DNA from: Gnetum montanum
Lineage: Eukaryota; Streptophyta; Gnetopsida; Gnetales; Gnetaceae
Assembly (NCBI GenBank): GCA_015680685.1
Contig: MNCI01010507.1
Coordinates: forward strand, 62,356-126,355
DNA length: 64,000 nucleotides
Direction: 5' to 3'
Each line of letters starts with the position of its first letter. Positions within the stretch are counted from its first letter, which is position 1. The notes beneath the pieces were generated by a model. It worked only from the letters and a program-made list of their open reading frames with translations, was not told where the DNA came from and did not search any database. The position numbers were made by a program, and so were the translations under genes. Shown one piece after another: positions 31,541 to 44,160 of this stretch.

Positions 31541-32465
31541 TGATGAAGCATCAATTAGCCTTGTTGATGGACCCCCATCGTTGAGGCCCTATTTACATTA
31601 TGTTGCCCTATCGATGGGGCCACATCAAGATAGCATTTGCTACCTTGATGGGGTCTCGTTGACATAGCCCTAAAGAAAAAACTATAAATATGAGCTCCCA
31701 GACATGTTTATGAGCATTATATTCATAGCATTAGCTGAACTCTTGCACTTTTTACATTTGAAAGTTAGAATATTTCTCCTAAGTGCCCGTAGTAGGAGTC
31801 ATTGAGTGCACAAATCTTTATTTAAGCATAGTTATACCTGAGCATGATAGTGTGTATGACAATAAAGATGAGCTTCTTGATAAACCTTGTATCATTTTGG
31901 ATAGCTTAAATGTTTTATCTATGAATTCATTATTTTTATTAAATATTCAATCAATTAAACTAATTAAGCTAAATTAGACTTAAATCAATATAGCTAAATA
32001 GGTTAAGTACATAAGTATGACCATTTCAAGCGTAACACGTATTCGCTTAGTAATCCTAGTAGCATTATTACTTGGTATGCCCAATAGTATAGCACTTGGT
32101 AACCTAGTAGTGGATACGTGGGTTTAGGACATGTACAGAAAGTAGGACTAGATGCTTATGTTAGGATTAGTTAAATATTAGTTAGCTGGTTAAATTAAAT
32201 TAGTTATCAAATTATTCTATCTCTCTTTTCAAAAACCAAAACCATAAAACATAAAATGATAAAAATTATATGCCTTGATTACTCTTAACCATACCATTAT
32301 GCTTTACAAGTGTAATTGGGAAGATAACAAATGACCTTTGGGCAAGGTTCACTTCCTAGAAGACTAGTGTACCAAAAATTATAAAGTCCACAGAATTTGA
32401 CCAAATCGTGCATGAACACTTTGTGATTTGTATGGTTGAGTATAAGGGTACCTTGCTACTCATCA
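31541..32465 (+). repeat. 3' LTR of element A
   Basis: Aligns end to end with 2178-3124. TATAAATA is at 31683-31690, AATAAA at 31861-31866, and it ends CTCATCA. It is followed by GTAAC, the duplication partner of GTAAT at 2173, and then by the rest of the B LTR. Confidence 0.9.
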
Positions 32466-32842
32466 GTAACCTAGCAATGGTATTTGTGCTCAGGATGTGC
32501 ACGACAAGTGGGATTGGATACTTATGTTAGGACTAGTTGAGCAATAGTTAGTTCATTAGATTAAAGTAGATATTAAATTACTTTATTTTCTATCATATTT
32601 ATTTCAAGTACTAAAATCATAAAATGTAAAATGATAAAAATCATGTGCCTCAAATACACTTTAATCATACTCTTGAGCTTCACAAGTGTAGTTGGAAAGA
32701 CAACGAATGTCCTTAACATCCAATCTACTTCATAAAGAACTAGTGCACTAGAAAACTATAGGGTCCATGAAATTCAACTGGATTGTGCTTGAACACTTCG
32801 TGATTCATATTGTTGAGTATAGGGGTACATTATTTCTCATCA
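32466..32842 (+). repeat. 5' LTR of element B, right part
   Basis: Resumes the LTR interrupted at 2177. The stretch from AGGATGTGCACGACAAG through GATTGGATACTTATGTTAGGACTA to TTTCTCATCA aligns with 44690-45032. It is followed by the B primer site. Confidence 0.88.
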
Positions 32843-32843
32843 T

Positions 32844-32861
32844 TAGTGCCATTATTGGGGA
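32844..32861 (+). promoter_or_regulatory. Primer binding site of element B
   Basis: TAGTGCCATTATTGGGGA, a decayed version of the tRNA-Asp complementary site. Its differences are mainly G-to-A or C-to-T. It lies one base after the LTR end. Confidence 0.7.
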
Positions 32862-32996
32862 CTCTTTTTGTTTGGAATGTGCACGATCTAGGATTAGTGA
32901 ATATCATTAACATCATTGGATGAACCCCAAGGTCAACATCATTCTCACACATAATATAATCACATAACCACACTAATATTTTATTTATTTTGAAAA

Positions 32997-34765
32997 ATGT
33001 CTTCTTCTCATAGGTGTGATGATGCTAAACCACTAGTCCCTTAAATATGCAAGGTGGTATATACTCATCGGGATGAGTATGTGCCTGACTTCACCTTCAT
33101 CTTGCATCAGGATGAACAACTACAATGGCATGAAATGGAAGGTAATATTGTAATGCCTCTTGATCGATCTATGCCCATGATGCTAGTTCAAACTCTTAAG
33201 AAGTTAGGCATTCAAGATCTTCAAGAGGAGTACATCATGCATGATTACAACTACTAGGACTACTATCACACTGAAACACAACATTAGAGAGGTTGACACT
33301 AGGAGAAAAACCATGAGTTGATGAAGGGAAAACGATTCACGAATCCCTTATTCTTGCTAAACTAAGATGAAAACGAGGACACTTCCTATGGGAGCTCTCA
33401 ACATGAAAATTCTCCATCCCTTGTTACTGGTGATGAGGGTGTGGCCTTGAATTTACGATCCACTATCAACAATATAGGTTCAAGAAAAGATGAAAGGGGC
33501 TCAAACAAGCATCAAAATGATAAGAAAATTGAAAAATGTGGTTGTGAAAATCAAAGGAGAGTTGGTAGATATCATGGTGGAGGTAATCCTCCCTCCTCTT
33601 CTCCATCTTCATGTAAATCTTCTTCTTTCTCTTTTGGTTTTAAAAAATGTTGCAAAAGAAGCAATTGTGATGGAGGTGAATAGTGGGACAATAATACTAA
33701 TCGCCATGCCAACAATGCACAAAGGGGTAATAGAGGATATCATCAATGACAAAGAAATAATGATGATGATGAGACTCTACTGGCAACCCGAAGCATGTTA
33801 AATATTGTAGAGGTTATAAAAATTTCAACCATGCATGTGAAGGATAGTCAGATTAAGTGCTTAGACATGAATAATATCCCAACATATGATGGGGGATATA
33901 ACTCTGATCTACAAAACCATCTATAAGCCTTTCACAATGCCTACACCTTACAAAACATAAAAAATGACTAGCAAAAATTGAAGCTTTTTCCTAGGACACT
34001 CATCAAAAAAGTAGAAATCTAGTATCGATCCTTGCAATTAGAATCCATTCGCAGATGGAGTACCATGTTAGAACTATTTAATGACAAATACCAGATGTAC
34101 TCTAGAGTGTCTAATCTAAGAAGGAAAATCCAAGGCTAGAAACATGGAACACATGAACCCTTAGATGCTACCATGGGTAGATATTATTCTCTCTTACACT
34201 AATGCCCTAGCCATGGTTATTCTTAGAAGGAATAACTCCACCACATCATAGATGGGCTTAGAGCAGAAACCACAAGAACTCTTGGGATTTATGGCCAAGG
34301 GAATAGGTAGCAAAAGAAGAAGATGAGTTGAGAAAGAGGAAAAGTGTAGAAGAATATAATAAGGACCCTTCCATCAGGAAAAGGAAGGTCTAATTCTGTG
34401 ATGAGGAGAAGTTAGCACTCGACAAGATGGTGAACAAAAAAACCTTGCCCATCCAAAAATTTGTTTTTGATATTTCGGTAAAGGTTGATAAATTATGAGA
34501 CTCTTTGAATGGAAAATTCCAAACTATTATGAAGATTGCTACAAAATGCAAAAAGCATAATAGTGATCATAACCACAAGAGGCGAAAAGAAGTTGAATGT
34601 GCCTACCAAAGAGGTAAGGGCAATGCTGCTGCAGTAAAAGAAGTTGTGGAGATAGCCTTCGATGATGATGTTGGATGTGACATCTATCAATATGAACATC
34701 CTAAGGGATGTTGCCTTATGATGTCACACTTACAAAAGTTTGAGGTGTACACACTAAATTCTTAA
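32997..34765 (+). pseudogene. gag: Element B gag
   Basis: Starts M-S-S-S-H-R-C-D-D-A-K-P-L-V-P, then a TAA. The N-terminal domain is otherwise clear: Y-T-H-R-D-E-Y-V-P-D-F-T-F-I-L-H-Q-D-E-Q. The retrotransposon gag domain follows in 33800-34310 (M-N-N-I-P, L-F-N-D-K-Y-Q-M-Y, I-I-D-G-L-R-A-E-T). The zinc knuckle at about 34670-34710 reads C-D-I-Y-Q-Y-E-H-P-K-G-C, so its second Cys is Tyr. A deletion near 34300 removes part of the region present in A and D. Confidence 0.82.
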
Positions 34766-35480
34766 CTAGAAAAGTGGCAAGTGCCCACACAATTGCCTCA
34801 TCCTCAAGGCAATCCAAGGCAATTCCACCAAAAGTAGTAAGCTTACTATTTAAGTGGAGCTCCATCATAACTGTATGAGTAATACCAGTAGTGGAAGCAA
34901 CCATAATTGTGGGGGATGCAATCACCAAGATAGCAGTACCATTACAAGCAACTAGATCCATATGAGCACTATGTTTAGCAATCCATTTCCCCACGTGGCT
35001 CTACCAATTATGCTTCATTTTAGCATCACTATTATCCTCTAGAGTACCATTGAACTCTTTCATCATCTACTTGTGGGAAGCCTCCATATCCTTACCATCC
35101 TCTGCATTTTTCTGCACATATTCCTCCACCCTCAACTTAGTTAGTTCTTGCACTATCTATGCAGGGAAAAATTCTTTCATAGTTATAGCAATGAAATGCT
35201 ACGAGGGTTGTAAATTTACAACTGGCCTTCCAACCAAGTGGTTTGGACTATAGATATAAGTAATGACCATATTTCCAACCCAACAGTCCTCCCAAACCCT
35301 CACAACCTAATACAGTTAGTCATCCTCTATCTCTAGCATCCTCAACCTCTACACCAAACACATTTGAGGACCCTTGAGAAACCAAATGTTGCCTTAGATC
35401 TGCACTATGATGGTAACTGATGTTATCTTCAATTGGATCAAGGTTGGCAACCTTTCCATGAAGAGATCTAACTTGGCAAG
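34766..35480 (+). pseudogene. Element B gag-protease linker
   Basis: Degenerate linker, homologous by position to 22121-22825 in A. Rich in stops; no domain. Confidence 0.5.
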
Positions 35481-35830
35481 TCCTCTTATTTACTTACAGA
35501 TCACTAGACATGAGCCATGCAAGGCTCTTCTTCATTTTAGTTTCAGCATCAATCTCATCTCCCATCACATGTACAAGGCCTAGAACCTACGACCTCTCAA
35601 GAAGAGAAATATCCATTTAGAATTGGTAGACTAATCAATCACAATCCTATCGATGTTTTAGTGATCAAGGAAGAAAACTACAAAGGTGGCTTCCCCATAA
35701 TTATGGTATATGCATGGATTAAGCACTCTTGATGCACGAATGGGCATCAAGGACCTCTCCTTGGAAATCTCCAAGGAGAATGAATTTTGACAACTCAAGG
35801 AGAAGAAAGTTCCATGCATTGCATATAGTG
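35481..35830 (+). pseudogene. pro: Element B aspartic protease
   Basis: The active-site segment reads L-L-H-F-S-F-S-I-N-L-I-S-H, so the catalytic Asp itself is replaced by His. Then comes G-F-P-I-I-M with a frame break, D-A-R-M-G-I-K-D-L-S-L-E-I-S-K. A short piece between the two halves is missing compared with D. Confidence 0.7.
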
Positions 35831-35967
35831 ATAATGGGTGCAATTGTGTGTAGAAAACTTGGTCCATTAAAAGTACATTCATTAAAGCATGTAATTAGTG
35901 CGCACATGAAACTGATATTCAAAGTTGCCTATACATAGCATCCAAAAAACATGAGGGTACCTAGTGG

Positions 35968-37040
35968 TTGAGAACTAACTCTGACAGTGGAACACTATGC
36001 ATGGAACCCTCTAAGAGCCTAACATGTGCTTATGTCAAAGGCATGGATGAACTTGAGCAAGTTCATCACCAACTCTCCAATGATGATACTTGTTGGGGAG
36101 AGTTGGTAATCCCTAATCATTTTAAGCTAGAGCCCATAGAGTTAAAAACTCTACTAATTGGCATGGAGAATGCATTTTTAAAAAATGGCAAGCCAATTAT
36201 AATCATTGCAAATCTTACTCCTGAACAAAAAGACAAGTTCTTGAAGGTGGTCAACAAATGGCCAATAGAATTTTCTTGGTTATATCTTGAATCGATTGGA
36301 ATTGATCCAAGGATATGCTAGCATCGTATCTACACCAAGCTAGCCATGAAGCCAAGAAGGAAGTCACAAAGATGGTTGAACCCTAAGTTGAAGCAGATTA
36401 TCAAAGAGAAAATTGAAAAACTCCTCAAGGCAAGGTTCATCTATGCTATTGCGAATAGTGAGTTGGTTAGCCCACTCATACTTATGCCAGAAAAAAAGGT
36501 AACAAGTGGCAGGTTTGCATTGCCTTTAGGCTATTAAATATGGCAACATTTAAAGATCATTTTCTATTACCATTTGTGGACCAAGTGTTGGACACCATAT
36601 CTAGGCATTGCTATTATAGCTTCTTGGATGGTTATAGTGGCTATAACCAGATCCAGATTGCACTAGAAGATTAGACCAAAACAACATTCATGAGTCCTTG
36701 AGGGACTTTTGCATATTGCAAAATGTCATTTGGTTTATGTAGTACCCCTACAACATTTCAAAGATTGGTTCTTAGTATTTTTCAACAATAGATTTGTAGT
36801 GGGGTAGAAGTCTTTATGGATGACTTCTTTACTTATGGGGCTACATTTGAGCAAGCCCTAGATAGCCTTGAGCAAGTACTAAAAGAAGGTGTTGAAACAG
36901 ACTTTAGGCTCAATTGGTAGAAAAGCCATTTAATGGTCTAGGAGGACATAGTACTAGGGTATAGAATTACTCAAGCAGGGATCGAGGTAGACCCAAAAAT
37001 GATAAGGGTCTCCAAGGAATCACACGTCAACTAGAGATAG
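35968..37040 (+). pseudogene. rt: Element B reverse transcriptase
   Basis: Long N-terminal connector (35968-36321): M-R-T-N-S-D-S-G-T-L-C-M-E-P, then L-E-P-I-E-L-K-T-L and F-S-W-L-Y-L-E-S-I-G-I-D-P-R-I-C. Next come P-R-R-K-S-Q-R-W-L-N-P-K-L and I-Y-A-I-A-N-S-E-L-V-S-P-L. The F-M-D-D box is intact at 36813-36824 (V-F-M-D-D-F). The C-terminal part has G-I-E-V-D-P-K-M-I. Many TAG codons stand at Gln positions. Confidence 0.87.
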
Positions 37041-37229
37041 TCAAAGATGTTTGATCATTTCTTAGACACACTAGCTACTACTAGTGATTTATAGAGAATT
37101 TCTCTAAGATTGTAAAGCTGATGATCAAGCTTACAAAGATAGATGCTTTATTCATCTAGACCAAGGAGTGTAAACATGCATTCCAATAAGTAAAGGAAAA
37201 ACTAATAGAAACGCCAATTCTATAGGCAC

Positions 37230-37610
37230 CAAACTAGTCCAAGCCATTTCATATAATGACAGATGCATCTAATTATGCCTTGGTAGCCATGCTCACATAA
37301 TTGAATGATAAGAAATGTCCATACTACATCCACCATGCAAGCTAAAGCATTATGGTGCATAGTTGAATTACACCACAATTGAGAAAGAACCAATGGTAGT
37401 AGTATATGCTCTTAAGAAGTTTAGGCACTATGTGCTTGGCTACAAAGTGTTTGTCCACATAGATCACAGTGCCATATGCTCCCTAATGAATAAGCAAATG
37501 GTGAGCCCTTGTATCATATGATAGCTTGTGATCTTGCAGGAATTCAATCTCATGATGGTAGATTGAAAAAGAACTGAGAATGTGGTTGTTGACCACCTCT
37601 CTTGGTTAAA
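37230..37610 (+). pseudogene. Element B RNase H
   Basis: M-T-D-A-S-N-Y-A-L-V-A-M-L-T keeps the first catalytic Asp. K-C-P-Y-Y-I-H-H-A-S follows, then a one-base loss near 37355 shifts the frame, then F-V-H-I-D-H-S-A-I keeps the Asp of the D-H motif. Confidence 0.78.
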
Positions 37611-37829
37611 ATGCCATAATAAAGGAAAGGAACCTTCTCTCTAATTAATTTCTAGATAAAATCCTCTTTACAAGAGCAATAAATGATCAAGTGCCTATTG
37701 AATCAATTTGGTATGATGGCATCCTCACTTACCTTCTCACTTAGGAGATGCCATAAGATCTAGACTTTAGAAAGAAACAATAATTTCTTCATTGAGCTAA
37801 TTACTTCATGGAAATCAATAGACACCTTT

Positions 37830-38985
37830 ATAAGGTGCGTGTCAATGGTCTAGTTCATTTGTGTGTCCCTGATGTAGACTAATTGCACATTCTCTAGGAT
37901 GCTCATGAGAGCACTTGCAGAGGCCACTATGTAGGGAGATGCACGACCATAAAAATCCTGATGGTAGGATACTATTAACCCACAATCTTTAAGAATGCCC
38001 ACCAATTTGTTTGATTTTGTGAGCATTGTTAATGAGATGGTGGGATGACCGCACGAATGGAGGATCCTCAACAATGAATTCAATTACTAGAATCCTTTGA
38101 CATATGGGGAATATACTTCATGGGTCCCATCACATCCATGTCTAATGAAAAGGCATACATCATCATAGTAGTTGACTACTACATCAAATGGACAAAAGTA
38201 ATAGTTGTCACCAGTTGTACACCATCCATTGCTACCCAATTTATACAACAACATATTGTAAATAGGTTTGGTATGCTACATGCATTGATTTTTGACAATG
38301 GAATCCATTTTACATGTGCCACCTTTTGGAAGTTGATGTAATTCTTGGGATTTGAATATAAATTAACAACACCCTATCATCCCCAAGCCAATGGCTAATC
38401 AAAAGATGCTAATAGGAAGATCACAAAGATCCTAACAAGAACTGCAAGAAAATATAGGAGAGATTGGAGCACAAAAATCAACGATGTTCTTTAGGCCTAG
38501 TGTTCCATGTGGAAACTCCCCATAGGCTACTATTCTTATGAGCTAATGTATGAAAAACATCCAACACTTCCAATCCAATCTGAGCTCCATACACTTTCAA
38601 CAACTTGTGACTTGGAGCTTGACCTGAGCTTAGCACAAAGAGAAAGATTGATCAATGTGAATGTGCTAGATGAAAATCGATTAGTGGTCTTATCTTTGAA
38701 TGGAGTGCACAAGGGATACAACAAGAAGTGTCATGACCTTAGAATCTAGAAAGTAAAATTTTAACTTGGAGATAAGGTTCTCTACTGGAACCCCACACAT
38801 GTACCCCAAAAGACAAAGCTCCAAACATTGTAAGAGGGATCCTATATAATTGAAAAAACCTTTCCCTTTGGGGCCATGTTAATCTACAAACCTGAGAGCC
38901 CACATAGAAAGTAGTTGGTTAACATCCAACAATTGAAATCTTTTCTCAAGCCAAGACAAGATAGTGCAACTACTACCTCATTAGA
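37830..38985 (+). pseudogene. int: Element B integrase
   Basis: The zinc-binding part is at 37900-38030. The core motif G-I-D-F-M-G has become G-I-Y-F-M-G (38110-38125), losing the first acid. F-D-N-G-I-H-F is kept near 38297. The Glu of N-G-Q-x-E-x-T is replaced in a stop-containing segment at 38390-38410. C-terminal G-D-K-V-L-Y-W-N-P-T-H-V lies near 38770. Confidence 0.82.
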
Positions 38986-40500
38986 TGAAGAACCACGCTT
39001 TATATTTCACATCTCTTCCCTTCAACACAGTCATGGGGGAGATGGCCATCTGTGCTAACCATACACATGGCTTCTTAGTTTTTCACTTTTTTATTTTAGA
39101 CATTTTTGTTTTACACTTTGTTGAATTTTTACCCTTTTTTGTTTTTTCACTCTATTGATTTTCTTAATTTTTTTTTACAACATCGTTAGTATGTTTTATC
39201 TTTCTTGAATATTTTATACTTTTTTATATTTTTTTACTTTATTTTTATGTGACTTTTCATTATTTTGTTGTTTACTAATGGTGGTTTGTGTTTAAGGTTT
39301 TGATTGTTAATGTTTGGTTTCTATTTTTGAATTCTAATGTCTGATGACTAAGACATGGTTTATTTTTCATGGAACAGGTAGTAAGTCCATGTCATTTGGC
39401 CATCTACAAACTCTATGGTTTTCCTTGTTTTGGAAGTTTGAGGTTCCTTTCATTACATAAACTTTAATAAATTGGTGACCTTGGTAGTTTCTAGAATTGG
39501 GAAGGATTCAAGGGTTTACACAAGGTATGACTTGAAGGGAACTCAATACTCTTTGTACTATTGTACTTACTTGGGTGCTTGAGTGTTTTCATTGACTTCT
39601 TATCATTTCATGTTGACCAATAATAGGAAGTTAAATAAAGTCTTTGCATGGTGTGTTTTCCATTCAAAAAGAAAAAAAAAACAACATAAAAAAAAACATG
39701 ATGGAAATTCAAAGCACACCCCTTAGACAAATAAATAGGCTACAAGAATTAGTTATGGGATTAGAAAGACATGTTACCCATGCCTAAAGGTCCCCTTTAA
39801 CTAAGGCTCTCTCTCACTTCCTACATTTTTTTCTTCTCTTTATGGAGTAGTGGTTGTTTTATAGGAGGACTCTTATGTATTGAGGGGGTGGATTAGTCTT
39901 AGAGTGGCGATGCAAAGTCACAAAAGCGGTTGGTTTTGATATGGACTAAGGATGGATCTTCTTGGGTCATTTTAAACATAAACTCCACAAGGGACTTCTT
40001 ATGACCTCAATTCGGGATTCCATTCCACCTTCTTAGTCATCCATCTATGTTGCCCGTAACTCATCTCACTACTGATTTCTATGTTATGCTCGATGTCTTA
40101 GTTTGATGTGTTGGAATTCTTGAATATATTATTCCAGGTTTTTTCTTATCTTTTCATGATCATTAATCAACTATGGGGCCCACGAACTTCTTACTTGTAG
40201 TTATGCAAGGGCAAAAAGGGCATGTGCTTGCTATGGGGAGGACCCACTTGCATAACTCTTAGTTTGGATAGTTAAGCCCCTTACCTTAGACATTGTTGCA
40301 ATCATACCTTTCACGTGCCCCATTGTGCATCCATCTTTGTGCTCCTTAGACTTTCATAAAACTTCATTCTCCAACCATTTTCTCAATTTTTCAAAGTTTT
40401 TGAACTCCAACATCCTCTTATACTATTTTCATCATGTTTGTGGCTTTTTGGGCTTCCATTTGATCCCTATTTCACTCAATAACTCGTATTGTTAAAGTTT
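38986..40500 (+). other. Spacer of element B between integrase and third-ORF promoter
   Basis: Noncoding and T-rich. It carries ATGGGGGAGATGG at 39033-39045 and the conserved GGCATGTGCTTGCTATGGGG block at 40218-40237. Aligns by eye with 26341-27914. Confidence 0.65.
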
Positions 40501-40604
40501 TCCCAAAGTCAATGGTGATCAATAGCAGCATCGACTAGGCCTAGTTGATGCAGTGAACCCTGTCAACTAGGCCTCATCGATGTAACATAAAAAATCTATA
40601 AATA
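40501..40604 (+). promoter_or_regulatory. Internal promoter module of element B
   Basis: ATCGACTAGGCCTAGTTGAT (40530-40549) is a near-perfect palindrome, followed by TCAACTAGGCCTCATCGATG (40563-40582) and TATAAATA at 40597-40604. The B LTR U3 has the related TTAACTAGGCATCGTTGATG. This is the clearest palindrome-plus-TATA copy of the A/B/D type outside an LTR. Confidence 0.7.
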
Positions 40605-41054
40605 TTGTTAAACACTTTAAAATTTTTATCATTTTCTCCACAACAAGAGAGGAGTTTTTGCCATTTTTTAGAGCCCAAAACCTTCCAAAAGCCATAAATT
40701 TCTGATCGTTTGTCCAAATCACTCCATTCTTCAATCTTGCAACTATCAAAGGTAAGCTTTTCATCTTGGGGATTGCAAACCTTAAGGGTTTTAATGAAAA
40801 TTTTTGGTCCCCCAAAGGGTTAATAAATATAATGATATTAAACCATTAATTTTTGAGAGTTAACCCTTTCAACAACCTCTAATGTGACTATAATCATTTA
40901 TTAACATCAAAACACAAATAAACTAATAATTAAATTGATTAAAATAGCCATAATCAGAACTTAGCCAGGTGTAACTTTTCTAACAAGATAAGGTATCACA
41001 AATTGTTTCACATTACACAATAATTGCTAACCCATGATCATGTTGGGAATATAG
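40605..41054 (+). promoter_or_regulatory. 5' leader and putative intron of the third ORF, element B
   Basis: Donor AAAG|GTAAGC at 40752. Acceptor ATATAG ends at 41054, directly before the ATG at 41055. Donor-to-ATG is 303 bp, as in A, and 302 in D. Confidence 0.6.
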
Positions 41055-43951
41055 ATGGCACTAAGATCAAAACAACTATAGGAGGGAGGACCATCTCAAC
41101 AAAGGGAGAAGCAACCCATAACTGAAAGGGGCTAGCAAGAACAAGCCTAGGAATAGGCAGAAGAAACCCATGTAATGGGACCTCTTTGGGAGAAGCTTGA
41201 AGTGGAATTCATTTGCTAGATTCCTGAGGAAGAGGTTACAACAGAACAATCACAACAAGAAGAGGCACCAGGGCCTGTACCAAGACTTGAAGTCACACTA
41301 ACATAAGCCTACCTTGACACAATCAAACCCCGTGATGTTCAACACTTAGGTCTCTAAGAACTAAACTTCAAACCATTCTTAGAGCATGCTCCAGTGGAGG
41401 TAAAGACACAGTTGCAAATCTCTCCCATGTGGTCAATCATCACTTCTAGTGGGAAGTGGTACATGGAAGAGATGTACCTTTTTAGGAACAATAAAAGGGT
41501 AGGTTCCACTGTGAAGATCAAGGACATTTAGGTGTTCTACTTGGCTAAAGCCATTGGGTAGGCTCTTGGGTTTCTTGATTTTGGAACATAACTGGTAGAA
41601 CTATCTATATAAACTGATCCAAAGGCAAGAAAGAAGTGGCCGAATGGTGTTACAGGGTTGACCATAAGAAGTTTGATGTGCTCACATCGGTGGAGCATGT
41701 ATATTTCAAGATAACGACCTATCACCTCAATCGAATGGTGAGGCCTAGTAAGGTGACTACCTTTTCTACTTGAGCATGTGTTGCTCTAAGTAGGAAATTT
41801 CTAGTAAACCTTCCATAATTAATCTATCTAGAGATAGAAAATCATTTCAAAAAGAATGAATGTGGAAGGAAAACCATGTCTTTCCCATGCCTTATTAGAA
41901 AAATTTGCAAAGGGTAGGGATAGTTTGCTACATCACAACATAATTAGGCATACTCTCATTACCTCATATTCTGAAATGATGAAAGATAAGACTTTTTTCA
42001 TGTCTAAAGAAAAGGAGTAGCAACTGCCATCTCTACCTCACTCAAGAAACAATGTCAAAAGTCACCACTACCATAGAGCACCTACGTAAGATTTAAGAGC
42101 AACTCTTGCAACAGTAGGAGCAATGAGCAAGAATGAGTGGTGGGGATCCATCTATATATTAACCTTTGACAAGTCACCTTAATGAAGTGGCTCAAATAAT
42201 TAGTCAGATGGAGGGAGGTGGATCAATATTTTTAGCCCGACGAATGTAGCTGCCTTCGAGATCAAATCCCAGTACCCAAGAGATGATGATGTCTCTCTCT
42301 CAACACCATTTATTCCCAGAAATCTTTAGACCGATATCATTGATTAAGGAAGATGTGATTACACCTCATCCAAATTCATCAATTGTAGAAATGTTGTTAA
42401 GACAAAGATGTCAACTCCTTTCTAGTGAACTTGGAGGATGGTGAGGGGGCAACTATACTAGTGATGTGGCACCAAGGGTAGGAGACAACTATAGAAGTGG
42501 TTGCTGATAGAATTGCAGAAGCACTTAACGCACCTATAGCATTTATACTAGATGTATCTATACTTAGATATGTGTAGATGTTCACATGAAATTTTAATGG
42601 AAGATTGGGTGCAACCTAGCATGAAGAGTTGCTAGATCGACAAGTGGGGACTAGGCAACTAATTCCAGACATCTTTGATTTTCCAGATAACATTACTACA
42701 ACCCAACAGGAGCTTCTTGAAGTAAAGGGAAAATGTATCATCCTAGAAGAACAACTTGAAATGGATTAAGCACAAAACCAATGCCTGGCGGTGGAGGTTG
42801 CTGAATTACATGCCTATTTCACTTATCTTGCACTCCTCAACCTTATAATAACCAGAAATGAAGCTTTTTCATTACTTTACGAATAATTAAAACAAGTTGA
42901 GGAGGGAATGGTGACGATCATCTTTAACCAATCTATAGTTGAAGTAAAGACCCATTTAGTTCAAAAGGACTTGGTTAAGATGTGCTACGAAAATGAAACA
43001 TTGACCACAAAATACCATCACCTACAAAATGTTGATGCATAAAAGCAACATATGCAAGAATTTATCCATCAACAGTAAGAAATTGGTAGCAAACAATCAC
43101 AGTCTATTTATGGAGGAGTTTCATGGCTTATGCTAGAAATCTACCATTGAAATTGCTACTTGGAAAAATGAAGCTCTCAAATTTGAAAGAGCAAAGAATC
43201 ACTACAAAGACCACATTGGCCTATAGAAAGAGGTGAATCAGAAACATATGTAAATGGCTAAGACAAAAGTAAATAAGGCCCTCCAGCAACTCCAGCAAGG
43301 AAGAGAGATGTGGTAGCCCATCATTGATGGGATAGATACCTACAACAAAGTGGAACACTTCAAGGAGTTGTAAATCAAAGAAATGATAGAATATATGGAA
43401 CTAGCCAATGTCTGATACACAAATTTGAAGATGCTGACTACTGGAAGGCCATGATCAGAACTTGAAAAGTAGGTGGCCAACTTGTACTTGTTGTATGAGG
43501 TAAAGTTTAAGCACCACAAGGACACCAAGCAAAAGCTTGAGATGGAAAATTTTGAACTCAAAGTTCTCAAGGCATGATTTAGTGATCAATGGTCAACTAC
43601 TGAGAACCTAGCTAGGAGAATGATTACTAGGAGCTACAAAATGCAATTAAGGTGTTCAACATCGAGTGCAAACAATTCATTGCCTAGTTTGTCAATGCTA
43701 AGATGTTGTTCCCAGCAATTCGTTGTCCTTGGGATGTGCCCATTTTGATCCACATTGGTGAAGTTGTGTCAACTTTATATGATCCTAGGAGTAAGGAGGA
43801 GAAAATGAAAGCACTGCTAGATGCTTTTTATCCTCCACTAGAGGTTGTTGTAGTAGCTAGAGAGCCACAATAGCCTCAACTACCAGATGGGCTTGAAGCT
43901 AGAGAAGGTCTATTAGAGCCTCAAGAGGCTCCACTGCCTAGGATTGTATGA
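41055..43951 (+). pseudogene. Element B third ORF ('envelope' position)
   Basis: Starts M-A-L-R-S-K. F-L-V-N-L-P, L-I-Y-L-E-I-E-N-H-F and S-F-P-C-L-I-R-K-I-C at about 41805-41925 match the same block in A, D and F. A long polar part with L-E-E-Q-L-E-M-type heptads (about 42740-42770) follows. The C-terminus around 43700-43951 has P-W-D-V-P-I-L-I-H-I-G-E, D-P-R-S-K-E-E-K-M-K-A-L-L-D-A and ends P-L-P-R-I-V-stop. About 965 codons, with stops and shifts. No membrane segment is seen. Confidence 0.68.
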
Positions 43952-44160
43952 TATTTTTAAATTGTCTACATGCCATTAGAGGATGTGTTGTCTAATTCTT
44001 GTTTGTGTTCAATTTTTTGTTATGAACACCACAATTTGTAATTTTGTTGATTCATAGAGCTAGGCACTTAGTTTTGTTATGTTATGTGCTAGTCAATAAT
44101 CCCATACTTCCTAATTTTATAAAGAACTTGAGGAAGAGTTTTCATTTATTCATGGTGGTA
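43952..44160 (+). other. 3' leader and polypurine tract of element B
   Basis: Untranslated; ends in CATGGTGGTA (44151-44160), the equivalent of CATGGGGGTA in A, directly before the LTR. Confidence 0.6.

Larger units (their letters stand above)
2178..32465 (+). mobile_element. Element A: Athila-like Ty3/gypsy retrotransposon nested in the LTR of B
   Basis: Bounded by LTRs at 2178-3124 (947 bp) and 31541-32465 (925 bp) that align end to end by eye, beginning TGATGAAG and ending CTCATCA. The target duplication is GTAAT (2173-2177) and GTAAC (32466-32470), one mismatch. About 13.3 kb remain once nested element C is removed. The order is PBS, gag (split at 3821/20827), protease, RT, RNase H, integrase, spacer, internal promoter, third ORF, PPT. 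All ORFs are broken by many stops, mostly TAG and TGA. It is the same family as B and D. Confidence 0.9.

Noticed and set aside
32466-32842. An independent truncated or solo LTR
   Set aside because: It continues the LTR broken at 2177, with a near-matching target duplication, and the two parts sum to the length of the B 3' LTR.
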